This document shows, one piece after another, positions 11,351 through 21,479 of a DNA stretch of 64,000 nt (the stretch's first letter is position 1; every line of letters begins with the position of its first letter). The position numbers and the translations under genes were made by a program. The notes beneath the pieces were generated by a model. The model was not told where the DNA came from and made no database searches. It saw only the letters and a program-made list of their open reading frames with translations. Source of the stretch: Blasia pusilla (Eukaryota > Marchantiophyta > Marchantiopsida > Blasiales); assembly GCA_050084515.1 (NCBI GenBank), contig CM114274.1:27528001-27592000 (forward strand). Reading direction: 5' to 3'.

Positions 11351-11950
11351 ATGAAATGAATCTTTACCAAGAATAGATACATCAAGACGGCTCAATTGTG
11401 AGTCCATTTTTGCCTAGATCCACTAATTTTTAGGTCACTTTGATTACAATTAGCAAGTCCATTACATCTGAGCCCATAACAAGTCTAGGTAGGTTTGCAA
11501 GTTGTTGCTAATGTGTGAGTTTGGACAATTTTTCTCTCGTTCCAAATCCCAAAACTCGCAACGTTTGGGATTTGTGAGTATCAAGAGCCATAACCCATTG
11601 TGACTCTCTACAATCGCTCTAGAAAAAACTTATAAGTGATTTGACTTGCATAATACTTACATTGATCGTTGCAATGGATTTGCACTAGACTCGAACATGC
11701 CATGGCTTATCCCTATATCCCTCCATTTTTTTTTCTCTTTTTCAGCTTTTCACCTAAGGATTCTACCAATAGGGCATTTAGTCTTTTACCTCTCAAACAC
11801 AATGAAGCCATTTCCATTTCCGTTTCCAAACTCTTATTTTCCTTAATTTTTTGGCATGGGTGTAAATGAGAAGGGGTGAGTGGGGGAGAGGGTTCTAAGA
11901 GTCGTTCGGGAAGGCCATTAGATGAGAAATCATCAACTCCCATCATGGAT
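11351..11950. other. Non-coding stretch
   Basis: AT-rich sequence with no supported frame, RNA gene or repeat boundary. Short open frames near 11.65-11.87 kb have no recognisable protein features. Confidence 0.4.
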
Positions 11951-12443
11951 GTTGCTACTAGGTGGGGTGTTACTTTGATCCTAGCTAGAGTCATGGTGTT
12001 GTGCATTGCATCTCCATATTAGTGAAGCATTTTTTGTCATGGATTGTAGCATAACAACATGTGCTCTACATAGCGGAGTTCTAAGAGCAAGAGGCAAGAG
12101 TGGCGTACATGGAATCGAAGAGGCCATGGTATGCTTGTGCCAAGCACATGGAGCCTGTTTATGAATATCTCCAATTTCACATGTCATCATGTTGATTGGA
12201 ACAAGATGCACATGCGGATGAAATTGGAGGCAGTCATCATAGACTTGCTCCATGTGCGTGGCACATGCATACCATGGCCTCTTCCACGGATGCTACTCCC
12301 GCCTCTTGCTCTTAGCACTCCGGTATGTAGAGCACATGCTGCTATGCCATAATCCATGATACAAAATGCTTCACTAATATAGAGATGCAATGCTCAACAC
12401 CATTACTCTAGCTAGGATCAAAGTAACATCCCACCTAGTAACA
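11951..12443. repeat. Large fold-back (inverted repeat, arms about 230 bp)
   Basis: The left arm (11951 to about 12180) reads ACTAGGTGGGGTGTTACTTT ... AATTTCACATG. The right arm (about 12214-12443) contains its imperfect reverse complement, ending AAAGTAACATCCCACCTAGT. The loop is only about 30 bp. A transcript would form a long imperfect hairpin. It could be a fold-back transposon or MITE, or a source of small RNAs. No coding sequence is evident. Confidence 0.75.
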
Positions 12444-13714
12444 ATCCCCTTAACAATTGGAACAAGATGCGGAGGTGGTGAATCCAAAAGTAGGGCCCAC
12501 TATGGCTAGCGAGGCAACAAGACCCCCATATGTGGAGAAAATGAATTAGAGAGCTTGTGGCTTGAGGAGCATCATGTTGATTGCCTCAAGTTACATAGAG
12601 ATGTCAAAGGCAAAGAATTTTCTTTGCATAACCGTATGGCATGTGAGTGAGCAATGTATGCTTATATGTGATGCGTGAGTCGAACAACCGTTGGCATATT
12701 GCTTGGTCATTCAAAAAATCATTATGGAGGAGTTTTGGAGTAATGCTATAATTTTCTGGAGGGCATGCAAACCACGATCAGTTGGTTCACTTTGGATTTT
12801 TGTCACCTTGCAACAATAGTGGCCCACAGGCCATACCGGGGGGCTCCAGAGTTGGAGGAGTGGGAGGCATGGATGTTAGCTACAACTACACCCAAAACTA
12901 TTACCAAGCATCATGGTCATTGATCCTACATAGCTAGGGAGTTGGCACGAGTAGAAGACCTATAAAGAGAGCAAGTGGATCGACAACAATTGGTGGAGGC
13001 ATGGTGTGGTGATCTCAAACATCACAAGGAACTCACTCCTTGGATCAAGGAGGAGAAGATGCATTAAGATATGCCTATGTAAGTATCTCTTACATTGTAG
13101 CAAGCTTAGAATGTAGGGATATTTAGTTTGTATCATAAAATACTTAGCTGACTAGGTGGGTGCCTTGTGCAATTTACAAAGTATGAGTAGTTCTCAACTC
13201 CACGATCATGTTTTGGATGATGTGCGGCAAGGGCAAAAATACCAATATATGGATGGATGCTAAGATATTTTTCCAACCAAGATGTCTTAGCATCCATGTT
13301 CCTCGTACAGTTTCTTCCAAATTCTTCTTTTCAACAAAGTTACTAACACCACTTTTCATTTATGATATAGCATTATATGCGACCACATGCCACATCTTGG
13401 TGATATCGAGGTGGAGGAGGAGCGGCCACAGTTATGCATAATGGCGTCAATCAAGCGGTGGGAGGACCTCCTACTCTAAGGCAGAGTAGAAGATCCTTAT
13501 CAGATAGTGCACCCAATTGACGCCCTAGGCCAACCCTTTAGTAGGCGTTGTCGTAGAGGATTAGGTGACAAGAGCCCTATCAAGGTGGCTACTACTAGTG
13601 ACCCAACATGGGCTATGCCAAAGCCCATTGGCATAACTTTGCATGCTGAACCTTTTATAGAACTAGAGTGGCTTTTTGTGTGTGGCCTATTAGATGCATG
13701 CCAACCAAGGTTGC
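12444..13714. other. Anonymous region
   Basis: Mixed-composition sequence. Short broken frames (for example around 12.95-13.08 kb and 13.2-13.44 kb) hint at eroded coding DNA but give no family I can name. No RNA gene is visible. Confidence 0.3.
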
Positions 13715-14060
13715 ACAGAAAGGGACATGTCCGCGGACATGCCCAACAAGTCCCATGCCCAGGTTTTTTGAACTTTTTTTGGTATCCCAATATCCTGCGC
13801 CGGAATGGGTGCGGGCTCAAATTAAGGGAGGCGGGTAGGAATTAGCCCGCACCAACCTGCCCTACGCAGGCCTATCTCGGGCCAATTCAGGCTTAGGGCG
13901 GGCCGATGTGGGCTACAAAACAGGCAACAAGTTCTTCGACATGGTGCGGTCTGGCTGAGCCCAAGTGTACATTGGGGGTCAGGTAGACTCGGGTGTAGGC
14001 CAGGGTATCCGCGCCCACATGGACATGTCCACAGACACGGACTTTTTCCGTGTGCAATCT
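13715..14060. repeat. GC-rich dispersed repeat, fragment 2
   Basis: Contains GGGACATGTCCGCGGACATG and CATGGACATGTCCACAGAC, many GCGGGC/GCCCGC words, and ends CCGTGTGCAATCTTGA. The 31.48-32.33 kb copy has the matching CCGCGTGCAACCTTGA. Strong GC contrast with its surroundings. Confidence 0.55.
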
Positions 14061-14769
14061 TGATGCTAACGATGTAGGTAGGATTTGCGACGTGAGTGTC
14101 AATTTTGTACACACTTTATTATACATTTAGATGGATTTTGGTTCTTTACTCAATAAGCTTGTGTGATTGGAATGTCAAATGTACCTAATGAGATTTTCAT
14201 AATTTTTTCTAAAATTTTAAAAAAATTTAATTTTAGAAATATGAAAGTTTGCCACCATACTTTAGAAAATAAAAACTTACTCTGAAAAAAAAATAGCTTA
14301 ATTGGGAACTTCGAAAAAAAACTTTTCCATTCAATCACAAACTATGAAAAAACTTGTCCCTTTTTATGAATTAAAATCTACCCATAAAAAAGATGCAAAG
14401 AGCTCAAACTCACACTTGTATGGATAAAAAAGAACAATTTGCTATTAATATAGAGAAAAGATTGGAATTTATTGGGGTTTGTCCCCCTTGCGCAATCCTT
14501 GCGTATGGTATTCAAAGGCACGAGACTCTAAGCCTCTAAAGAGAGACATTACGTTACACACTTTATGGGTAGGGCCAATCTCCTCGCAAATTATGCAATA
14601 TAACATCATAGATTTGGTAGCCCTAAGCCTTAGAATATACTTAGTGCTATGCCCTTAGACAAAGAAAACACAATGAAGCTTTTTCTTTTTCTTTTTAAAA
14701 TTTTGTTGGAGCTAAATTGCAAGTCGCTCTTGCAATGCCGTTGCAGATTTGCAAGTCCAATGCTAGTTA
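14061..14769. other. AT-rich spacer
   Basis: Poly-A/T-rich sequence without a supported gene or structured repeat. Confidence 0.3.
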
Positions 14770-15125
14770 GTTGCACCTTTGTTGCAAGAAAAATGTGATC
14801 CAACTAAAATCCATTGTGAAAAACCACAAATCTACTGCAAGTGTTATAAAAAGAAACTCCATAGACAGAATATATTCATTTGGAAAATTATTGAACTTTT
14901 TTCCATGAAATTCTTCATTTGCTACAAAGCACCTTATGATTTCGTGGTTATGGGAGTGTTAAGAATCTTTCATGAAATTTTGGGAAAATGGTAGAAATTC
15001 ATCTCAAGAATAATACAACCAAGTTGAATCCCCAATGTAGAAAAAAATTCATAAGAAAAGATTGTAGAAATGATGTTTTCATGACAAGGTTCGATTCAAT
15101 TGATTGCCATGGGATAAATCACCTT
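14770..15125. repeat. Outlying part of the AT-rich tandem repeat
   Basis: Carries the same ordered words as 9190-11350 (CACCTTATGATTTCGTGG, CATGAAATTTTGGG, ATAATACAACCAAGTT, then TCACCTTATAATATAATAGG), which suggests that the 11.35-14.77 kb segment interrupts one array. Confidence 0.45.
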
Positions 15126-15129
15126 ATAA

Positions 15130-16548
15130 TATAATAGGTTTATGGTTTGTCGATGAGACGATCAATCATTTGATGTGCCCCACCACGCTGCTTGTTGCCG
15201 CACAACACACGTCTCAGTGAGAGAGTGTAGATTGAGTGCCACATGTTTAGTTTGAGTGATTGAGGGATTACTCGCGAGATTGAGAGTGATCGTGTGAGAG
15301 GTGCACAAGGGTCACCACGGCGTCCTTTCAGGATTTTGAGAGGTGAGGTAGTGGACCTAAGAGTAGCTCTGGAGGTTTTATCCAGAGTGGTGCGAGGTTT
15401 CGAGGGTCTCCACGTGAGAGACCAGCTTGATCTCCTCTTGTGTCTTTTTCAGACGCGGGGGAGCGTGTAGAGGAGTGTGTTAGTGATCCACTGTACACAT
15501 TGAGTGGTTCTACCAGTTGGGCATACGAGATGGACGACCACAGTAGAGGACCGCATAGGTTTTTGGGTGCTGTAGGCACTTTAGAGCTACATGACTTCAT
15601 TGCGGAGTCTAGGAGTTGGTGTGACTCATAGCGGGCTAGGAACTCTAGAAAGTTCAACCCGTTTACAGCATGGAACGGTATGTTCCAGCATTTAGAGGGG
15701 TCGCCCATGGGCGATTACCATGAGTTCTCCCACAAATATGCCCAGGAGATTGAGGCATGGTGACCCTACTATGACCCATACTATGTGTCATGGACGGAGC
15801 CGTTACCAGATGAGGAGGAGGAGTCAGGAGAGGCTACTTCCTCTTCCACTAGTGATGTTTTAGGAGGAGTCACTAGTCGGGTTCATCCCAGGTTCAACCT
15901 CGTGGTTGAGTTCTTCCCTGAGTTGAGGGCGAGCTATTAGGGGGTACGGACGGAGAAGTTGCACAACATCCATAATTTCCAAAGGCGCCCGGGTGAGAGT
16001 TTGTGACAGAGGCTCAGGCAATCCTATAATGGTATGCGATGCTCGACCGGACCCTACGGATAGGGGTGCGGGAGGGGATGCTTCTTATGAACACCTCTCC
16101 TACGTTGAGAGATGTTTTTAGAATCAACATGGCAAAGGAGAGCGTAGCCACCATGGGTTCTAAGCGAGAGTAGTCACGATTGTCTGCACCACCAGTGCAG
16201 CAACGTGGACTCCGAGATAGATTGACTGTGGCACCACGAGCTCAAGGAGGATACCAACAGGCCATGACATAGAGACTTGCGCCTTCATATGCGGCTCAAC
16301 AATAGCCGCCTATAATTACTTGTTGGTTATGTAGTGGAACCCATCATCAACCTAATTGCACTCGTCAAGGTCATGGACGTGTACCTCAGCATGGAGGTGG
16401 AGATGGTGTTGCACTAGGAGGTTATCAGTGTGACTATTGTCAGAGGTATGGTCACAAACGCGCCAAGTGTTTCAGTTTACATCATGAGTTACGTCCGGAC
16501 TGAGGGCCAAAGAGGGCACTAGAGCGAGTAGCCGGTCCGGGTGGGCCT
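15130..16548 (+). pseudogene. Copy B': gag-only element fragment
   Basis: Leader end (15130 to about 15400), then Gag similar to copy B: STSWAYEMDDHSRG, RFLGAVGTLELHDF, WNGMFQHLEG, YVSWTEPLPDEEEE, SSSTSDVLGG, both zinc knuckles (CWLCSGTHHQPNC-like and CDYCQRYGHKRAKC). An internal deletion of about 50 bp removes part of the GESL-to-TEAQA segment, and several TAG/TGA codons are present. After the second knuckle the sequence reaches GGGTGGGCCT and then enters an LTR start (TGTCACG) directly, with no protease or pol. This is the architecture of a gag-only LTR derivative, or a deletion product. Confidence 0.8.
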
Positions 16549-17063
16549 TGTCACGTCCTTTAGGATAGATCGGTGAGATCTAGTGGAGCGTCCTCAAGAG
16601 TAGTGGAGGACAGGCCTAGGAGGTTGAGGATGACCTGTTGAGGCCCCGAGAAACCTGAGAGAGCAGGTTTCCCCTTCGTTTTGGCTCATTTGGAGCCATA
16701 TTGAGGAACTTACTATTTTAGGTAAGTCCATTTGGAGTATATGATCAACTTTCTATTTTTGGGAAGTGGCCCTTGACCTTCTACATTAGGTCAAGAGCCA
16801 AGGAGGTGACTTGGGAGAATAAGTTACCATGGAGAGAGCTTGGGAGAGGGAAGGGGTATATATCCCAAGGAGAGAGAGCTTGAGAGCTCATTCTCTCTTT
16901 GTTGAACCTCTTGGCATGAGGTGGCGGAGCTATGGTCCCTTGCCTTGTGAGTGTAACTCAAGCCTCTCATTAGGAGTGTGGGTTTGGTTTGACATGAGAG
17001 AGAGTGCACACCTTTGAGAGCTATGTTGTGAGATTGTGTAGAGAGAGATTGGATCTTACTTTA
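16549..17063 (+). repeat. LTR U3/R of subfamily B/D, lacking the usual 3' end
   Basis: Starts TGTCACGTCCTTTAGGATAG and contains a TATA box (GGGGTATATATCCC, 16853-16866). It matches the LTR at 55995-56635 as far as GGATCTTACTTTA, then diverges: the 128-bp terminal segment ending CGACA is absent and a hairpin follows. It is both the right end of B' and the left end of B. Confidence 0.7.
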
Positions 17064-17069
17064 CAAAGA

Positions 17070-17137
17070 GAGAATGAGAGAGTGAGAGAGCTTCATGGGG
17101 GAGCTCGCCCAGGAAGCTCTCTCACTCTCTCATTCTC
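17070..17137 (+). repeat. Perfect 24-bp stem-loop at the LTR/leader junction
   Basis: 17070-17093 (GAGAATGAGAGAGTG...) is exactly complementary to 17114-17137, with a 20-base loop. In RNA this would be a very stable purine/pyrimidine hairpin, immediately followed by a splice-acceptor-like TGTTTTTGCAG (17140-17150). It replaces the U5 end found in other LTRs. Confidence 0.85.
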
Positions 17138-18650
17138 GCTGTTTTTGCAGGTTGGGGACCGTATTCCCGGTTCATCGTCTCATGGGAGTGCTCATCGGAG
17201 CAAGGGTTGCTTGGATTGTTCTTTGCATTTGCCGATTTTTCGTGTGGAAGAGTGGCGCGCGGAAGCGCTGCCCAATTTTTGATAGGGATTGAGTATGGGG
17301 GCGGGTTGCCCCATGCCGGTGCTTTTGGGAGCATCATGTTGCTTGTTGATTTGCATTTTTACAGGTTTTACATTTTTGTTGGGAGGAATCAACGCGGAAG
17401 CGCTGCCAAATTTTGTGTAGGAGAAAGAGACATTGGGTTTTACGACAGTCCTCGTCACTTTTTACTGGAATGTCAAATTCTAAATATTTTTTGATTTTGG
17501 CTAGATCATGAAGCTCTGCACACTATGAATCAAAAATGTGCAATTTGGAGTTGCGAGCAAAAATTTATGGTCAATCTTGCAAAATTTCCATTGCTAGGCA
17601 ATTTTAGGGTTAAAATGTGCAAACCCTAAACCAGCCGCAATACCGGCGGCGGCCGTCGCCGCCATAGTCACCGTCAACCGTCACCGTCGATGGTCAACTA
17701 TCACTATCAACAGTCAACCATCACCGTCAATGGTCCACCGTCCGTTGTCCACCCTGGTTGCCATTGCCACCGTTACGGAGTGGAGGGTCTTCCACAACGT
17801 TCGGTGATTCTCGGACTTGCGTCGCCATCACGTACTTTGTTTTGGCCGCCATCGTCATCAACCTGTGATGGCATATGACCTCATGTTATAATGTTTGAGT
17901 TTTGATTTCATGATGTTATGTTGTGATTGGTAGCCGCTCAATGATGATCGGGTACCGTGCCGTGACGCCTATAGCCGCAACGCGCCGCCGATTGCCGCGC
18001 CGTACCGCTTGTGGCCGCACGGTTCCGTCTCGATCGCGGAGCCGCTTTGGCATTGTGGAGCAGAGTTTGGGTTTATTGTTGATTGAGGAGGGTATGCCGC
18101 CAAGTGCTGCATCCCATCATCGAGGGCCGTGCCGTTCGTAGCCGTTTTCCGTGCCGCCTGCAACGCCGCATTGTTCCGCTGGAAGCGCACGGTCTATCGA
18201 GGAGTTTTGAGCAACGTCAATATGGGAGGAGTATGACTTGCTGATTGGAGGAGTTGTCTCCATGACCAAGTTGGGGTCGAGATTTGCAATTGCCGAGGAG
18301 CGACATCGACATGTGTTCAGGTTATCCATTCTGGTCCTTTACCCTGCACGTATGAAGGATTCTGGGATTTGGGTAGTTTATTGGGGATATTGGATGTGTG
18401 GATGCTGAGAGCATCATTTATGTATGTGGTTTAGGGGACATATACCTGTGTGGGATGTCCGGAGTTGAGGGTAGGTTGTCGATGAGATGATTTGCCGCAC
18501 CACGCCGCTTATGCCGCACGTTACATGTCTCGGGGAGGGAGAGTGTAGATGGAGTGCCCCATGTTTGGGATGAATGATTGAGGGAATACTCGCGAGGCAA
18601 GAGTGATCGGGTGAGAAGGGCACAAGGGTCATCACGGCATCCGTTCAGGA
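17138..18650 (+). other. Conserved untranslated leader of the DNMT element (copy B)
   Basis: About 1.5 kb between LTR and Gag, shared with copy D (62600-64000) and partly with C (28760-29417). It holds GGAAGCGCTGCC repeats, a CCGTCAAC/ACCGTCA-rich tract (17.66-17.76 kb) and GCCGC-rich sequence. A stretch at about 18.22-18.36 kb keeps an open frame in both B and D (EEYDLLIGGVVS ... EERHRHVFRL), resembling the YDVLVGG end of this element's protease. Most of the rest is non-coding and probably holds packaging signals. Confidence 0.6.
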
Positions 18651-18669
18651 CTTTGAGAGGCGAGGTGGT

Positions 18670-19955
18670 GAACCCGAGAGTAGCTCTAGAGGTTTTACGC
18701 TGAGTGGCGTGAGGTTCCGAGGGTCTTCACTTCAGGGACCATCTCGACCTCCTTCTGTGTCATCGTCACATGAGGGGGAGGGTGTAGAGGCGTTTGTGAG
18801 CACATTGCCACACATTGTGAGTGGTCCTACCAGTTGGGCATACGAGATGGACAACCGGGGTAGAGGACTGCGTAGGTTTTTAGGTGCAGTAGGTACGATT
18901 GAGTTGCACGATTTCATAGCAGAGTTTAGGAGTTGGTGCAACTCCCATCGGGCGAGGAACTCTAGAGAGTTCAACCCGTTTACATCATGGAACGGTATAT
19001 TCCAGCATTTAGAGGGGGCACCCATGGACGATTACCATGAGTTTTGCCATAGATATGCCCAAGATATTGAGGCATGGCGACTCTACTACGACCCACACTA
19101 TGTGTCATGGACGGAGCCGTTCCCAAATGAGGAGGAGGAGTTAGGAGAGGCTACTTCCTCTTCCACTAGTGATGTTTTGGGAGGGGTCACTCGCATTGGA
19201 GCAATTGCACCGTCTAGTCGGGTTCGTCCCACGTTCAACCCCGTGGTTGAGTTCTTTGTTGAGTTGAGAGCGAGCTACCAGGGGGTACGGACGGAGAAGT
19301 TGTGGAGCATCCACAACTTCCAGAGATGCCCAGGTGAGAGTTTATGTGAGGCTTACACTCGCTTGCGCCGGTTGATCAACGTCACTCAAGGGGTGACAGA
19401 GGCTCGGGCTGTCCAGTCATGGTACGCGATGCTGGGCCAGACCCTGCGGCCACGGGTGCGGGAGGGGTGCTTCTTATGAACACCTCCCTTACGTTGAGAG
19501 ATGTTTTTAGGACCGCCGAGAACATTGAGCGCAATATGGCGGAGGAGAGCGTAGTCACCATGGGTTCTGGGCCAGAGCAGTCGCGATTGGTTGCACCATC
19601 TGTGTAGCAACATGGACTCCGAGATAGATCTATTGTGGCACCACGAGCTCAAGGAGGATACCGAGAGCCCGTGGCACAGAGACCTGCACCTTCATATGCG
19701 GCTCAACAGCAGCCGCCTACTATCACTTGTTGGTCATGTGGTGGAGCCCATCATCAGCGCCATTGCACTCTTCAGGGTCATGGACGTGCGCCTCAACCTG
19801 GAGGAGGAGATGGTGCTGCACCAGGAGGTTATCAGTGTGACTATTGTCAGAGGTATGGTCATACACGCGCTAGGTGTTTCAATTTACATCTTGAGTTACG
19901 TCTGGATCGAGAGCCAGAGAGGGCACCAGGGCGAGTAGCCAGTTCGGGTGAGTAG
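18670..19955 (+). pseudogene. Copy B Gag with two zinc knuckles
   Basis: Longest Gag of the family here. The N-terminal part includes SGPTSWAYEMDNRGRG and RFLGAVGTIELHDF. The capsid-like segment is WNGIFQHLEGAPMDDYHEF, YVSWTEPFPNEEEE, FFVELRASYQGVRTEK and TRLRRLINVTQGV. The knuckles are CWSCGGAHHQRHC and CDYCQRYGHTRARC. A frame change near 19.47 kb and a TAG at 19605-19607 (CAG in B') break it. Gag would form the particle and bind element RNA. Confidence 0.85.
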
Positions 19956-19982
19956 AGAGATCGTGCACCAAGTGGTCTCGTT

Positions 19983-21220
19983 ATGGGACGAGGAGCTGGA
20001 GTTTCCCGACAAGGTGGTGGAGCTGCCTGTGGAGGAGGTAGAGTCCTACCACCTAGACGCACCCAGGGAGACGTCGGACGTGAGGTTGGGATGGTTGATC
20101 AGATACAGCAGCTACAGGAGCAGATTGCCGTTATGGCATTGAGGTTACCAAATATCGTATCCGTGGCATCGACATCATATGGAGCATCCAAAGATCTAGA
20201 GGATCCTGGTTGGATGTGCCGGGTTGCTCAGATGGAGGCCACCGTAGTTGTGACGCGTGGAGCAGCCGTAGAGTTGGATCCACAGCGAGGGGAAGCCAAA
20301 AAAATTAACTAGGCTTCCTCAGTCTTTCACGTTGTCCGAAGCAATGAGGACCCCATCGATGGGTCCTCATCAAAGCTCCTTGAGAGTTGGTGATGTTGTT
20401 GGTGTGCAGGCACGGAGGGCGATGGGAGAAGAGAGTGCGATGACTCCTATTGTTGATGCTCAAGAGGGGCATGTGTCGAGCACGTTGTTGGGGGCGGCCA
20501 CCGTTATGTACTGCACTCCTTTATTTTCTGCTTCCGATGTTATGATGTTGGGGGGTACGCCCGCCAAGGCTTTTCGGCTGGCCGCTTCGCTATGCGTGGA
20601 GTTGGAGTTCATGCATTACGTTCAGAGGTGATTGAAGAGGAGGTGATGGACCTGCCCTTGGAGCGATGCTCAGGCCGTCCATGTCAAATTCATGGCAGGC
20701 TGCGGCTGCTAGGATGGCGGAGATGCCCGCTAGACCCGCGATAGAGCGTGCCATGGCTTCTCCTGGTATTGTGTTGCTGGATAACCGAGGAGAAGTCTTC
20801 TAGATGGTGAGTCCTGAAGGTAGAGCTTTTAGTCCGCAGCGCGTCTTGTTGGATTCAGGAGCGCAACCCCTGATGTTGGGGAAAGTGTCATTCGGAGGAT
20901 TGGGCTTGACGAGAGACGATGTGGAGCGTTGTCCATTCCGGATATAGAAATCCTTGGGTGGAGCAAGTACCACACAATATATCACCCGACAAGAGGTCGT
21001 GGTGAGGATTCGCCCGGGACATCCTACAGATGAGTCTGTGGTGCGCGCCAAGGCGATAGTGACTAATGCAGACTCCTACGACGTCTTGGTTGGTGGAGCA
21101 GTGTTATATCCGATGGGGTTTTCCCTCGATAACTGGGAGGAGTCAGTATCCTACAGACCAGGATGGCAGTCAGGTGATGGGCGCCTTAGCTCATTACCGT
21201 TCGATTCACAGGTGCAGTGA
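19983..21220 (+). pseudogene. Copy B gag-pol linker and aspartic protease
   Basis: The linker has a short coiled coil (IQQLQEQIAVMAL) and the conserved SEAMRTPSMGP. The protease segment follows with VLLDNRGE, LLDSGAQPLMLG (DSG at 20852-20860), TTQYITRQEVVVRI and SYDVLVGGAVLYPMGF. The catalytic triplet is intact, but a TAG lies before the flap region (20.80 kb) and frames change near 20.63 kb. It would process Gag-Pol. Confidence 0.82.
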
Positions 21221-21479
21221 TTGAGCAAAGGCCAGGAGAGATGGCGACCTTAGCAGTATTTAGCAGTGCCATCACTTGGCCTAGTGATTTGATTGAGGGA
21301 CATGTCCATGCAGAGGATACTCCCATTCGTGACATTTCTATGGAGACGAGTGTTATGGTAGCTCCATCATTCGTGGAGGAGAGGTGTCGTTGTGGGGCTC
21401 GGACCGAGGAGCCGGACGATTGACGATGAGATGAGCACGCACGTGCACCGCGTGGAGTGAGGCGTTTGCACCAGAGCGT

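Noticed and set aside
12444-13500. Possible eroded transposase or gag near 12.9-13.1 kb
   Set aside because: Only vague similarity in short broken frames; not enough to name a family.
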